A DNA stretch of 64,000 nucleotides, taken from Haliotis asinina (taxonomy: Eukaryota > Mollusca > Gastropoda > Lepetellida > Haliotidae). A program made the position numbers and the translations under genes. The notes beneath the pieces are model-generated. The model searched no databases. It was not told the origin of the DNA and saw only the letters and a program-made list of their open reading frames with translations. Each line of letters begins with the position of its first letter. Positions within the stretch are counted from its first letter, which is position 1. Positions 1 to 11,650 of the stretch are shown piece after piece. The stretch covers positions 18,368,001-18,432,000 of the forward strand of contig NC_090295.1 of assembly GCF_037392515.1 (NCBI RefSeq), given 5' to 3'.

Positions 1-763
1 TGAATGTGAATGACAGGGAACTGTATGTCTCAAATAGTTGAGCTTAATGTTCTTCATCGGAGGACGAGTTACTGTAAATAATTCGGCGACGCTTTGCGCA
101 GGATGCCAGTGACGCCTTCTCGGCTTGGAATTCCCACTTGTCAAGATTCGATGTTTAAGTTGAAGATTCCACCGAAAATTGGGTCTGAAAACACATCCTA
201 CAACCTCGAACGAAGACGATTTCAAGTCTATTGTGTTCAGATGCTGGGAAGTGTTTTTGACCCCTACATAAGAAACCACGAAGGTGTGGCAGTGACAATA
301 TGTTTGTGGGGGAGGACGCTAATGGATGCGGTTGACAGTGGCAGTGATAGAGATACAAGAGCGCCGCTCGTCTTGTGATGTTGTGTGTGACTGTGCTGTC
401 CTGACAACTACACGCAGAAGGTATTCAATCTTTTGATTATATTCACAACTCTTCGAACCAATTGTCCGTCAATTTTGACGAAATCAATAATTTTTACGGG
501 CGACGCGGTATTTGTTTACACTCATGAGAGACCTACTAGACGCAATTGTTTACTTATTTTTATAGATTGTTTTATTTTCGTTTTTATACAGAAACTTGAG
601 TTATCATAGAATTGAAAATAATACTAGTAACCACACTAAATGAAATAAATTTTATCTATTTCCATAGAAGTGTTTTCGTTTTACATGCTCTCGGGTGATG
701 AAAGTACATGTAGTACCAGTAATGTCAAAGTTCACGTATTAGCCAATCAAATCACTCCAAGTT

Positions 764-787
764 GTTATGACACATATGTGTCATAAC
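764..787. repeat. Perfect 24-bp palindrome
   Basis: The arms GTTATGACACAT and ATGTGTCATAAC are exact reverse complements with no spacer. A third partial copy, TTGTTATGAAACA, follows immediately. It could be a dimeric transcription-factor site or chance; no function is shown. Confidence 0.6.
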
Positions 788-2774
788 ACTTTGTTATGAA
801 ACACCTTTACGAAGTACCACGTGGGTAATAGTAATAGTTACGGCTTTTTACGGCTCGGTTGACTCCGTATTCCTAAAGCCGTAGGTGCTTTTTGTGTGGT
901 TTCCAGACAGTTTCGCTTCTATTTCTGTTAAACGCATACAATCTCTCCATGATTGTCGCACACGAGCAATGTCGAACGATATTTAAGGGATATACAATGT
1001 AATCCTTGTGGGTATAAAAACGTTTCACGGCATTTGTTATTATATGTAATAACCCCGTTTAGGATCTTTCTTCAGGTCCAGCCTCCTTCAGGACATAGAA
1101 AATATATTCTCGAAACAGGGTTGAGAAAAAGAAATTCTCGTGATACCAATAGTTGAAATCTTGACTCGAGCTGGATTTCAATATCAAGGTCGCACACTGA
1201 CATGGTCATCCAGTTTCGATGGCACCAATAAAAAATCTTTTAAATTATTCAAAGAGGAATAAATGCGTCCACCAACATGTAAGAATCTGATTAACAGAAC
1301 AGTTTTACTTTACTTATGAATTATATCACTGTCACTGTGGTCAGTGAGTGAGTGAGTACGGTTTTACGCCGCTTTTAGCAATATTCCAGTAACATCACGG
1401 CCGGGGACTAGTCTGGTGAAAATGTTGCCTATCATATCAGACCACCTATATTCGTATATTATATGCGAAATATGAACCTCCAAAATAATCAGCTTTGAAG
1501 ACAGCCACTGTATGTTCTGCTTGTTGTTTAAACGAAACCAGCCAGTATATAAACGTGCATGGGCCGGATTATAAATTGTCGATATGTCGAAATACACAGT
1601 CCAACCGACATATTTATTTACAGACCGCTACCATTCAGCTGGAATATTGAGTACTCCGTTAAACATCTAAACATTAACGATCATTAAACCAACACGGGAT
1701 AACCCTGGTCCCAGAACACTACCGTTCTTTGTATAAGGAAAGCCGACATGATATTGTTCATACTTAACTAGATATCTGTAATAATTTACGTCGATACGGC
1801 GAAAATAATTTCCCAGTCACTGAAGTCTTGCCGTGTCAGAACAAATACAGACACCACTTGCATGTTCATTTCCTGCAAAATATACATTACAACAGCTGCT
1901 TGAATAAAGTGGCTATATTTACTTTTGTGACTCTAAATCTTTAATGGGACGTACCTATGATTTATGCCGATGTGTAGTGGAGCCACTTCTCTTGGGAAAG
2001 TCAAGGTGAGCGACCTACCCACAACATACATCAAGAGAGAACATACATCTCCCGAATCCCGAATGCTGTTCTATTGTTCGTATTACAGATATGTATTTTA
2101 AGTAAGAATTAACACTGAAACTAAGCGCGTGTTTTCGTCAGTTTTCATGGCTGCTGAACATAAGCAGTATCACGGTTGTCTTCAGACACTGCGCAGTCCT
2201 CTCACCCAATTTCATCTATACTGTATGATAATGATAAATGAAACAGTTTTCTTGAGACAACATGTCTGAGTCCACCATAACGAGCCTTCATTTGCAAGGA
2301 AAGATATGTACAGACTCGTTACAGAAGTATTATTTATTGAATGGCAACAATTTAATGAACATATGTACAGTGCCATGAACCCCTTTAGCATGGCGGCCTG
2401 TGGGATTGTGCATCGTGAAACCGTATATAAGTTGATAAATATGATGTCATTAGTTAAATAGTGGTCGGAGAATTGAACTGAAATGGTGTGCATACAGTAG
2501 AGATGACTTCAAGTTTGTCTGTCAGTTTTCACAAAGATTCACTCACTTTATGAATGTTATTTATGCTACACTGAAGCAATATGTAAGTCTGTGGAAAGTA
2601 TGTACCTCTTTTTTATATTTGAACTACAATCATTATCGGGTGTTGAACTAATAACGTCATGTTTCCTTCAGATTTTACGGCCGTTTTGTGCCATCGTATT
2701 TTATTCCGCACTGTGAAAACTAGGGTTTGAAAATCTAAGATTTCACACACATTACCGTATTTCAAACGTCTGTA

Positions 2775-2839
2775 CATTCTCTTTCCACAGAGGCTACTCT
2801 GGAAGATATGACAGGAGTAACCTCTGTGGGAAGAGAATG
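2775..2839. repeat. Hairpin with ~22-bp arms
   Basis: Arms at 2775-2796 and 2817-2839 (outer part CATTCTCTTTCCACAGAGG and its near complement) flank a loop of about 20 bases containing GAAGATATGACA. Related half-sequences occur near 27437-27485 and 27945-27995, so it is probably a small fold-back repeat family. Confidence 0.45.
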
Positions 2840-2867
2840 ACGTCAGTAATCACATAATAATATTAAG

Positions 2868-2997
2868 TACAGTTTTTCGCCACCTTTAGCAATATTCCAG
2901 CAATATCACGGCCGGGGACACCAAAAACGGGCTTCACACATAGTACTGACGCGGGGAATCGAGCAAGCGAAGGCTTTAACCCCCTGGCTACCCCCAC
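2868..2997 (-). mobile_element. tRNA-head SINE copy
   Basis: Read on the minus strand it has a degraded tRNA-like head (the B-box region is the complement of GGGGAATCGAGC), a central GATATTGCTGGAATATTGC core and the start of the 3' tail. It matches the copies near 12884 and 24486. Confidence 0.6.
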
Positions 2998-3041
2998 TGA
3001 ACTGACATCACTTTGATTTATAATGAGTAATTATCATTCTT

Positions 3042-3047
3042 TTTATT
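3042..3047 (-). terminator. PolyA signal AATAAA of GH31 copy A
   Basis: On the minus strand AATAAA lies about 100 bases past the stop of the GH31 gene at 3150. It is the only canonical signal I noticed close to that stop. Confidence 0.5.
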
Positions 3048-3149
3048 CATGGTGTTTTTCTTGTTTCATTCCTTTCAGTGGTCAATGTTCATATTCAGCA
3101 ATAAAGCTAATGCGTCTTGCATTTCTGTTTTTACAAAAGTGTTACTGCA

Positions 3150-5120
3150 TCAAGCAAGCTTAGCGAAGTGAGGAAGATCCTCCAGTCTGACGTGGTAGTC
3201 GATCCATCTGCCACCGACCAGTGTCCCTCCCGTGATCTCATCCCTCCACGTCCCTCCTGGCAGGTAGATCCTCCTCTGGCTGACACCAGGATCCATGACG
3301 GGAGCCACCAACAGGTCGTCACCGACGAGGAACTCGTCATCGACGGTCAGGGCTGACTCGTCCGTCGGGGCAATCCACCAGAGGGGCCGCACGATCGGGA
3401 AACCTGAAGTCACGGATTGCTTTGCAAGGTGCACGATCTTGTCAGCGTAACGAGTTCTTAGATTCAGCATGTTTTGTGTTATTTGGACAACTGTGGAATT
3501 GTATCTCCAAGGCTTAAGTCCAAACTGCATGGAAGGCAAGAGAGTTGTTGCTTGGACCCAGCGAACGAAGAGTTCAGCATCAGGGATGTCGTCCTGAAGA
3601 TTACCACCAACCACACCAGGGAGAACAAAGGGATATCCTAGAATCCCAAACACGAGGGATGCGGTTAGGATGCTCTTGAAACCTTGGTCAGACCAGTTAG
3701 AATACCTGTCTACCATTCGAACAAACCCTGGGACATGTTGAGTCCTACTTCCAGATCGTACCTCATGACGCCTACTAATGTCATCAAATGATGCGGCACC
3801 TTCCACATATGCTCTGGAAAACACACTCGGGTTTCTGAACTCGACGTACGGCTTGTACACTGCTGGCACATAGTTTGCATCGCCTCCATCAAATTTAAAC
3901 GAATCCACGCCATATTTAGTTCTGAGGACAGCAAGGCTGTCAAAGTACCATTTTGAAGCATTGGTATTGGTAAAGTCAATAACTCCTGTGTAGTTTGCCT
4001 CCCACCACTTTGCCAGGGCTGGTCTCTCTCCCGACATGTCCTTCAGAAGATGTCCCTTTGCTGCCAATAACTCAAAGTTAGCAGAGTCTGTATTTACAAA
4101 TGGAGGAATCCAGCAAGTAGCAAACCAACCCTTTCTGTGTAATTCTGATATCATGTCCTTCGGATCTGGAAACCTTTCTAAATCAAACTCAATATCACCA
4201 ACGTTTGGCATCCATTGCTGATCAATTTCAAAATTCGAGACATCCATGTTATATTTCTGAAGTTCTGAAGCAAACTGAAGCACTAAGGTCTGGTTGATGC
4301 TTTTCATATACTCTGGCCATGTTGACCAAATTGGCTTTCTCAACATATTTTCATTAGGAATTCCGTTTGGCTTTTTGAAGTACCAGCCGGACATAGCTTG
4401 ATGAATGGACAGGGCATTTTGGGCCTGGCACACCGTGTAGCTGAGCAAAGGAAGAGACATGTCGTAGTTCCTGTACGTCACACCAAAATATTTAGCCTGG
4501 AAACAAAGCTGATGGTTTCCTGACGAGTTGATGGCAACAAACAAAGGAACATCCTCGTCAATGTAATATGCCATTCCAGATGACGAGAAGAAATAGCGCT
4601 CCTGCACGCTACCATACGGAAACATATGGTTGCCATTGATAACGTAGGGTCCAAAGCCTGTGCTGACCTTCTCAAGTGGCCAAAGCTGATGCCTCATCTC
4701 AGCGCCACCGTACCAGTGGGATCCCTCCATGTTGTAACAGTCTTGCAGTATCTGACTCACACACGACCTCGCTTCCATCGTGATTTGGGTACACTCTGTC
4801 CCATTTCGTGTAAAGCTTTTGGCATTGAGATCAGCAACACCAGGCCAGGTAACGTGGAGGTTGGTATTCCCTTCTAATGTTACAACAGACGCGGGAGTGT
4901 CTGAAGGAAATGTCATGCCCAAGTTTCCGTGTATTTTGGTCTGACCATTGTCGTCCACAAAGGCGATCCGTCTGTGTTGGACATTAATGACTGCATGACC
5001 CAGGGTAACATTTCCGTGGTTTTGGGTGATGTATTGTGGGGACAGAGGATCTAACAGGAAGCCACTAATACGGCACAGGCACACAACCAACAGAATTAAG
5101 GGATGTAATATGATGCGCAT
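3150..5120 (-). CDS. Secreted GH31 glycosidase, MYORG-like (copy A)
   Basis: A single uninterrupted frame of 656 codons encodes a glycoside hydrolase family 31 protein of the myogenesis-regulating-glycosidase (MYORG/KIAA1161) type. I start it at the Met whose N-terminus MRIILHPLILLVVCLC is a good signal peptide. An in-frame Met 16 codons upstream is possible but would bury that signal, and a putative splice acceptor lies between the two. The (beta/alpha)8 catalytic domain covers roughly residues 255-560. The motif KFDGGDANY places the predicted nucleophile at Asp411, and RMVDRYSNW gives a candidate acid/base at Asp471. Their 60-residue spacing fits the family. A C-terminal beta domain follows, with the stretch ALTVDDEFLVGDDLLVAP. 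Several NxS/T sites fit a secretory protein. MYORG is described as an alpha-galactosidase, but substrate here is unknown. It is head-to-head with a paralogue at 7820-9772. Confidence 0.93.
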   Translation of the reverse strand: MRIILHPLILLVVCLCRISGFLLDPLSPQYITQNHGNVTLGHAVINVQHRRIAFVDDNGQTKIHGNLGMTFPSDTPASVVTLEGNTNLHVTWPGVADLNAKSFTRNGTECTQITMEARSCVSQILQDCYNMEGSHWYGGAEMRHQLWPLEKVSTGFGPYVINGNHMFPYGSVQERYFFSSSGMAYYIDEDVPLFVAINSSGNHQLCFQAKYFGVTYRNYDMSLPLLSYTVCQAQNALSIHQAMSGWYFKKPNGIPNENMLRKPIWSTWPEYMKSINQTLVLQFASELQKYNMDVSNFEIDQQWMPNVGDIEFDLERFPDPKDMISELHRKGWFATCWIPPFVNTDSANFELLAAKGHLLKDMSGERPALAKWWEANYTGVIDFTNTNASKWYFDSLAVLRTKYGVDSFKFDGGDANYVPAVYKPYVEFRNPSVFSRAYVEGAASFDDISRRHEVRSGSRTQHVPGFVRMVDRYSNWSDQGFKSILTASLVFGILGYPFVLPGVVGGNLQDDIPDAELFVRWVQATTLLPSMQFGLKPWRYNSTVVQITQNMLNLRTRYADKIVHLAKQSVTSGFPIVRPLWWIAPTDESALTVDDEFLVGDDLLVAPVMDPGVSQRRIYLPGGTWRDEITGGTLVGGRWIDYHVRLEDLPHFAKLA

Positions 5121-7253
5121 CTTCGGTGGGTTGACGGCGGGTACCTTCAAACAGAAAATGCCGGTCAATATTATTGATATTGGTGAAAGTATTTAAGGAT
5201 TTCTGAAGCATTAGGGAATAGTCCACAGTATCCATGATGGGAACACAACCAGGACTTCTTCAGCGTGGACAAAAGCTTTAACAACGTTGCTATCCTGCTC
5301 TCTCCGGGATCAGGACAGGAAGGGAAGGAAAACCAGGGCCATATTGGTATTGCTTCAGAATGCAACACCATAAAACTTCCAACAGACAAGGACGACAATA
5401 ATGCAGTATAACTCGATTATGGTACGTTGTGATATGTATTGCATTGACCTCGTTACTGTTAAACGGTGTTTATTTCAACCCCATTTGATAAAGCTAGTAT
5501 ATTTTTTGCATGAGCTTCAATGACTGCCTAACTTACAAATACTTATCGCGAAGCCACACATAATTGCAGAAACACTTACCGCTACTCTGGAATAACGAGT
5601 GGCCGTAGACACGATCTCGGAAACACACTAATGTCACATGGAAACGCGATAACGATAAGGGTGACGGTCAGTATGTCTTATGTTGATAATGAGGTAGGTC
5701 ACAGGCATATGCCATCATTTTCAGAACCACTGTTCACTTACAATTTGTGACGAAAAAGAAAAAAATCAAAAAGTGCCCATACCATGTACTGAAAATATGT
5801 GGACATCAAACGGGCAGTATCATTTTAACTGATGTTTACAATTTTCCAGTTTTAAATCATATATAGGTTCAAATCAACTTATCTATGAAGTTACGCATTT
5901 TTCTTCAAATTTAACCCTGACAAGCACACACCTATAAGCGTTGTAAAAAGTGCAATTATGGCATCGCAAACACGTTGTATGTTACGTAACACTTGCTCAC
6001 ACCATCTATGTCAATCTTTTCTGTTCTAAATCGAATTGTCATGTGTTTGGAGAAATCCCAATCCCTGCATTCAGTGGATCTTCCAGACTGAATTCGGTGA
6101 GCAATGAATATACTTACAAAGGTAAAAAAGACTCTACAATCCTCTTTATTTGTGTCCTCCAATTCGGGTCAAGGCAATGATTTTGCTATCTCGGACTGGG
6201 CATTGCAAAACAGTCTCACAACTGCTACTGAAGGTATTAAACACGTAGACCCGAAAGCTGTAAGTAAATTTTGTTTATTGAAATGCAAATGTTTTTTTGT
6301 TCTTTCTGGGGTAATTTGATATTCAACCAGCAGCGTTGAAAGTCACACTGACGTGAGTAAGGTTGATTTCGTACAACTGAAAAACAGACAGGTCTAGCAC
6401 CATATGGGTTCATTTCCCAGTGATTCAATATCCTACTTTAGAACAAGATGAAAATAGTTATGATTTGGACATAAGGCACACCGCTCATATGCATAGCGTT
6501 GTAAAGACAGGACAGAGCAATTAGTTGAAAACATCATAACATTGTGGAATTAGTTGTCAGAAGAAGTCAGACTTTTACTAAATGACAAAGAATGCGTTAA
6601 AACAGGGACAGTTTTATATGAACAAATTTGTCTTCTGGTGATAAAAATCTGCTACGGGCTTCCCTGGTAGGCGACACAAATATTTCTGTGGAATATACTG
6701 CTTTCTGAACTCGACATATTTGGCTAGTGGCTATTTAAGAATGATATTAAACATATCGGCGAAACCAAGAATTATATTTGTAAGTTTCTTGCTAATAATT
6801 GTTGCTAACTATCTTTCAGGTTGTTTTAAAGGATCTATATACTACATAGACTTGCTTTATTCAAGAAGAGATGACACAACAGTTGCAAAACAGCCACAAT
6901 ACACACTGTCCTCATTAACCGATTTGTCCGATTTGCATCGGCTTCTCAAACCAAAAACTGAAAAGGGTCAAACCACTTGCCAAGACTCAAGAGCGGTTTT
7001 ATTACAGTAATTTGAAGCAGTTGATGTCCATTCGCATCTGCAACGAGTGCAATCTAGAACTAGAATGATATGCTTGCAAAAGTAACCGTTATTTCGTCAG
7101 ATATATTCGTCTGTAATATTGAAACAGCCACATGTGCTGGAAGTTCCAGAGGGTCAGTGGTCTGGACCATCAATGATACGATCACTGGAGCCTGTGGTAG
7201 CTGATTTAACCCTAACTATGATCCTTAACTTGCCAGAATCTTATCCGTCCATA
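5121..7253. other. Intergenic region between the divergent GH31 genes
   Basis: About 2.7 kb separates the two GH31 start codons (5120 and 7820), of which 2.1 kb precedes the SINE at 7254. I see no supported gene; the short open frames lack recognisable domains. It should hold both promoters and the 5' UTR exon implied by the acceptor at 7814. I could not identify a TATA box or start site with confidence. Confidence 0.5.
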
Positions 7254-7522
7254 GACCCGTGAAGGTCCCGGGGTAGAATAGGCCTTCAGCAAGCCATGCT
7301 TGCCATAAAAGGCGACTCAGCTTGTCGTAAGAGGCGACTAACGGGATCGGGTGGTCAGGCTCGCTGACTTGGTTGACACATGTCATCGGTTCCCAATTGC
7401 GCAGATCGATGCTCATGTTGTTGATCACTGGATTGTCTGGTCCAGACTCGATTATTTACAGACCGCCGCCATATAGCTGTAATATTGCTGAGTGCGGCGT
7501 AAAACTAAACTCACTCACTCAC
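7254..7522 (+). mobile_element. SINE with CCGTGAAGG head, full-length
   Basis: A nearly complete copy runs from GACCCGTGAAGGTCCC through the TGATCACTGGATTG middle and the ATATTGCTGAGTGCGGCG core to an ACTCACTCACTC tail. It lies between the two GH31 genes. Other copies are at 10205-10472, 17421-17602 and 37828-38077. Confidence 0.8.
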
Positions 7523-7819
7523 TTTTCCGTCCACACTATGTTGACATCATACCTTGGTACATCCCAGACACAGGTTATTCACAGGTATTATCTCTAATTG
7601 TTCATCCTCTGTGACCTGCTAGTTGTGCTTGTTGAAGCTATTTCGGATTCAGGTTTTGCAACTCCCAAACAAATCATGGAATGTTATAAGGTCGGTTTCC
7701 GTAATGACAGACTTGAAGTAACTAAGTGACAGTAGTCAAGATATCGGTTTAAAGCTGTTGATCAGCTTGTATCCATTGTGATATTTCAGCCAAGATATTC
7801 TGTAATTGTTTCAGAAAAC

Positions 7820-9772
7820 ATGACACGTCTGCTCCTACTTGCTTGTGTCCTGAGCTTGAGTCAAGCCCAGCATAAGAATGAGCAGGGTGTCCAGATCGGC
7901 TCTCATGTCCTCCAGCTTGGCTCACCAACCACTCTTCGACTTAACGCTGGACGTGGATCAACTGTGACCCTTCTTGACAGATCAACTGATGTTCCTGTCG
8001 GCAAGCTCACTCACAGAACAAACTTTGACCCAAAGGGAAGACAGGAGACCGAGGTGGAAATAACTAACCCAAACGTTTCCAGACGCTATTTCAGGAGCTA
8101 CCATTTTAATGATGTCGAATGTTTAGGTATCTCCATCGAAGCATTAGCGTGCGTGAGCCAGGTAATCACCGACTGTATGTTCATGAATGGTACACACTGG
8201 TACGGTGGAGCGGAGATGCATCAGCAGCTTTGGCCTTTGGAGAAGCTCAGCATGGCCATGGGCCCTTATGTTGCAAATGATAATTCAGGCTATCCTTACG
8301 GAGCTGTTCAGGAAAGATACTTCTACACATCTTCAGGTATGGGTATCTGGATTGAAGAGGACATCCCTTTGTATGTCAGTATAAATGCAACTGGAGACAA
8401 AATGCTCTGTCTGCAGTCTAAGTATGATAACAGCGTTTACAGGAACTTTGACAACTCTTTGCCAGTTCTGAACTACACCATGTGTGTGGGGAAGGATGTC
8501 ATGGACATCCACACCTTCATGTCAGAGAGGTACATCAGTAAACCGACTGGGACTCCGAACGAGGACGTCCTGAGAAAGCCGATATGGTCAACGTGGGCAC
8601 AATATAAGAAGAACATCAACCAATCGTTAGTCCTGGAATTTGCTGAAAATATCGAAAAGAATAATCTCACAGTATCTAATCTGGAAATTGATGAAAAGTG
8701 GATGCCCAATTTTGGAGATCTTGTGTTTGATGCCACAAAATTTCCTGACGCCAAAGGAATGATTAGTGAAATTCACAAGAAGGGTATGGCAGTCACCACT
8801 TGGGTGCCTCCTTTTGTAAATCTCGAATCAAGCAGCTTCGACTATGCTGCCTCTAAGGGTTATCTGATGAAAGACATGTCAGGTCGACGTCCTGCTTTAG
8901 TATCCTGGTGGGAGGCCAAATGGGCGGGGATTATCGACTTCACAAACACTGAAGCCACGGAATGGTTTCTAGGCAACTTAGCGAACCTGAGGACAACGTA
9001 TGGTGTTGATTCGTACAAGTTTGATGCTGGAGATGCAAATTATCTTCCTTCTGATTACAAACCTGCTAAAGAGTTCCGCAACCCTGACGTATTCGCTCGA
9101 TCCTATGCCGAAGCTGTTGCACGGGTAGATAACTCCAGCCGACGTCATGAAGTTCGAACGGGAAGAAAGACACAGTCGTTACCTGCGATGACAAGAATGA
9201 TTGATAAAAATTCTGACTGGACCTACGAGCAGGGTTTGAAGACAATTGTTACGTCGGGCCTCGTTTTCAGTTCCATTGGTTATTCCTTTATCCTTCCTGA
9301 TATGGTTGGCGGAAACGGTTACGGTGGTGTTTGGCCTGATGAAGAACTCTTTATCAGGTGGACACAGGCCAACGCACTGATGCCGACTATCCAATTTGCC
9401 ATCACTCCATGGACGTACAAGAACGCAACGTTAATGTCCATCGTTCAGCAAATGCTTGCTTTGAGGGAAAAGTATGCCGACACTATAGTCACTCTTGCCA
9501 GAGAATCCGTCACAACTGGTGCTCCGATCATGCGGCCGGTTTGGTGGATTGCGCCAACAGACGAGTCAGCTTTGACACTGGACGATGAGTTCTTGGTGGG
9601 TAATGACCTCTTGGTGGCCCCCGTACTGAATCCAGGGGTCCAGGCTAGGAATATCTATTTGCCTGCAGGGCAGTGGAGAGATGAGATCCACGGCACAACT
9701 GTCTCAGGCGGACAATGGATAAACTATCCTGTGCGGCTTGAAGACCTGCCCCATTTCTCGAAGCTCATATAA
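7820..9772 (+). CDS. Secreted GH31 glycosidase, MYORG-like (copy B)
   Basis: An intronless frame of 650 codons is a clear paralogue of the gene at 3150-5120, with long shared blocks such as WYGGAEM, QLWPLEK, IWSTW, WMPN and DESAL. I chose the Met beginning MTRLLLLACVLSLSQAQ, a strong signal peptide. It is preceded by TTGTTTCAG, a convincing splice acceptor ending at 7814, so the frame upstream of it is probably intron and a 5' UTR exon lies further left. The predicted nucleophile is Asp402 (KFDAGDANY) and the candidate acid/base is Asp462 (RMIDKNSDW), 60 residues apart as in the paralogue. The protein probably acts outside the cell or in the secretory pathway on alpha-linked galactosides or glucosides; the specificity is inference. 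A polyA signal lies 38 bases after the stop. Confidence 0.93.
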   Translation: MTRLLLLACVLSLSQAQHKNEQGVQIGSHVLQLGSPTTLRLNAGRGSTVTLLDRSTDVPVGKLTHRTNFDPKGRQETEVEITNPNVSRRYFRSYHFNDVECLGISIEALACVSQVITDCMFMNGTHWYGGAEMHQQLWPLEKLSMAMGPYVANDNSGYPYGAVQERYFYTSSGMGIWIEEDIPLYVSINATGDKMLCLQSKYDNSVYRNFDNSLPVLNYTMCVGKDVMDIHTFMSERYISKPTGTPNEDVLRKPIWSTWAQYKKNINQSLVLEFAENIEKNNLTVSNLEIDEKWMPNFGDLVFDATKFPDAKGMISEIHKKGMAVTTWVPPFVNLESSSFDYAASKGYLMKDMSGRRPALVSWWEAKWAGIIDFTNTEATEWFLGNLANLRTTYGVDSYKFDAGDANYLPSDYKPAKEFRNPDVFARSYAEAVARVDNSSRRHEVRTGRKTQSLPAMTRMIDKNSDWTYEQGLKTIVTSGLVFSSIGYSFILPDMVGGNGYGGVWPDEELFIRWTQANALMPTIQFAITPWTYKNATLMSIVQQMLALREKYADTIVTLARESVTTGAPIMRPVWWIAPTDESALTLDDEFLVGNDLLVAPVLNPGVQARNIYLPAGQWRDEIHGTTVSGGQWINYPVRLEDLPHFSKLI

Positions 9773-9809
9773 TGTGGAGATCGTCATATTTCACCCTCGA
9801 TTCGATTAA

Positions 9810-9815
9810 AATAAA
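9810..9815 (+). terminator. PolyA signal AATAAA of GH31 copy B
   Basis: A canonical AATAAA lies 38 bases downstream of the stop codon of the plus-strand GH31 gene, a normal position for a short 3' UTR. Confidence 0.6.
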
Positions 9816-10204
9816 AAGCGTGCAACTTGTAGTTGTGTGTGTAGACCGATTTGGTCTATAATTAATTTCTAACCAGAAATCCTACTAGTACTGTGTTAGT
9901 GAATATGTACTTTTCAAAACAAGAAACTATACATGCTGTTTTGGAGTTTACTTACTTAAAGTGCAATTATCACTTCACAAATTTCCAAAACATGACTATC
10001 CAGAAAGTGTTTGGTAAAACCACAGAGGGCTATTAGGACAGAGTGAAATGTCAGTATCTGGTGTGACCAGCGTGAGCATTTGTAATAGCTTGGCAGCAGT
10101 GACTCAGGACCATTCTTGTTCATTCTCCAACTCTTCAGATGCATAAATATGTGTAGACTAGACGCCGCCTGGACTATCCAAACTTCGTGGATTGAAGAAA
10201 ATAA

Positions 10205-10472
10205 GTGAGTGTGAATGAGTTTAGTTTTACGAAGCACTCAGCAATATTCCAGCTATATGGCGGCGGTCTGTAAATAATCGAGTCTGGACCAGACAATCCA
10301 GTGATCAACAACATGAGCATCGATCTGCGCAATTGGGAACCGATGACGTGTCAACCGACTCAGTGAACCTGACCACCCGATCTCGTTAGTCGCATCTTAC
10401 GACAAACATAGTCGCCTTTTATGGCAAGCATGGCTTGCTGAAGGCCTATTCTACCCCGGGACCTTCACGGGG
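10205..10472 (-). mobile_element. SINE with CCGTGAAGG head, near full-length
   Basis: This is the same family as at 7254 in the opposite orientation. The flanks carry a 14-base direct repeat with one mismatch (TTGAAGAAAATAAG at 10192-10205; TTGAAGTAAATAAG at 10474-10487), the expected target-site duplication. Confidence 0.8.
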
Positions 10473-11650
10473 CTTGAAGTAAATAAGAAATATTCCATCA
10501 GTATCAAGGTGGGGTCAAAATGGAGTGGGGTCAATATCAAATGTGGGTTTCTTCGCACATTGAACCACTGTTGGTAACTGAAACTGGAACAAGCACGTGT
10601 CGATTGAACACTTTAACTGTGAAGTTGCAAGGCATTATACAATATAACGCATCGTACATGGGACATAATCCCAATATTGGCGTTGTCGTGAATTATCCGC
10701 GTCACATATCAAGGTCAGCGTCACTGAAATTGATGCATGTATATGTATTGAGGAAACACCGGTTCCAAACATTCTCCAGGGCGTTTGTTGTGACAAGAGA
10801 TACAACATCAGGTGATGTGCGCAGGGTAATATTACGGGGAATAAGTCATTAAAACTATATTGCAGATGAAGATTTCCTTTGAGAGATGGTAACTCCTCGT
10901 CGTAGATTTGCGCGTCGTAAATGTTAAACCAGCCCTGTGGCTGTCTTAATACGAAATCCCCGTCAGCACTCTGCTTTTACGTACGCTCCCAAGGTATCAA
11001 TACACCGGTGTTGCAGTTAAAAATGGTTTTAATATAGAAATTAGTATTGATATCTTTGACAGGGACTCCAGGTACATTTCTCACTTAACTTTCGCCAATT
11101 ATTTCATTTCAAGGGTAGTGTGAGAAGACAGTAATCTATAACGTTGCTGTGTGCATTGCGGTCAACATTTCACTTGCCACCAACTATTTTAAGCGTTTGA
11201 CTTTGAGTTTACACCGAATCGTTTACAAATATATTGTATAGTTTGGTTTGTTCATGGCTTGCTCGTCACGCCGAAGGCCAGTGTTCAAGTCAAAGGATGG
11301 GTGCAACGGGTGGAGCCCATTTCTGGTATTACCCGTCGTGATATTGCTTTTATATTGCTTTCAGCGGTGTTAAGCCTGTAACAGAAACTAAGCCATCTAA
11401 CCCACTCAGCCACCACGGCTTCTGTATATTGGTTCACTTACTTTATGTGCTGGGGACTAGGTGCCTTACAGAAAGTGTGGGTTCGAATCGCTGATAGGAC
11501 TCAATCTAACAAATGTACCAGAATCTGTACTTTGCTGAGAAAATGTCATCTCAAATTATGTGATAAGAAACTTGATGAGATTAAGGATCGCCGTCATCCT
11601 CAGAACATAAAGCCAGTCTTCGGGGAATTTCTCGTGCACCTGTTTTTGCT

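Larger units (their letters stand above)
1..2867. other. Non-coding flank with SINE scraps
   Basis: No open frame here resembles a known protein. Recognisable pieces are a SINE fragment near 1352-1420 (the ACGCCGCTTTTAGCAATATTCC type), another near 1600-1665, a perfect 24-base palindrome at 764-787 and a hairpin at 2775-2839. The remainder is AT-rich unique-looking DNA. Confidence 0.5.

Noticed and set aside
5171-5398. 75-codon frame just upstream of GH31 copy A
   Set aside because: No domain and no continuity with the signal peptide; more likely 5' UTR or promoter.
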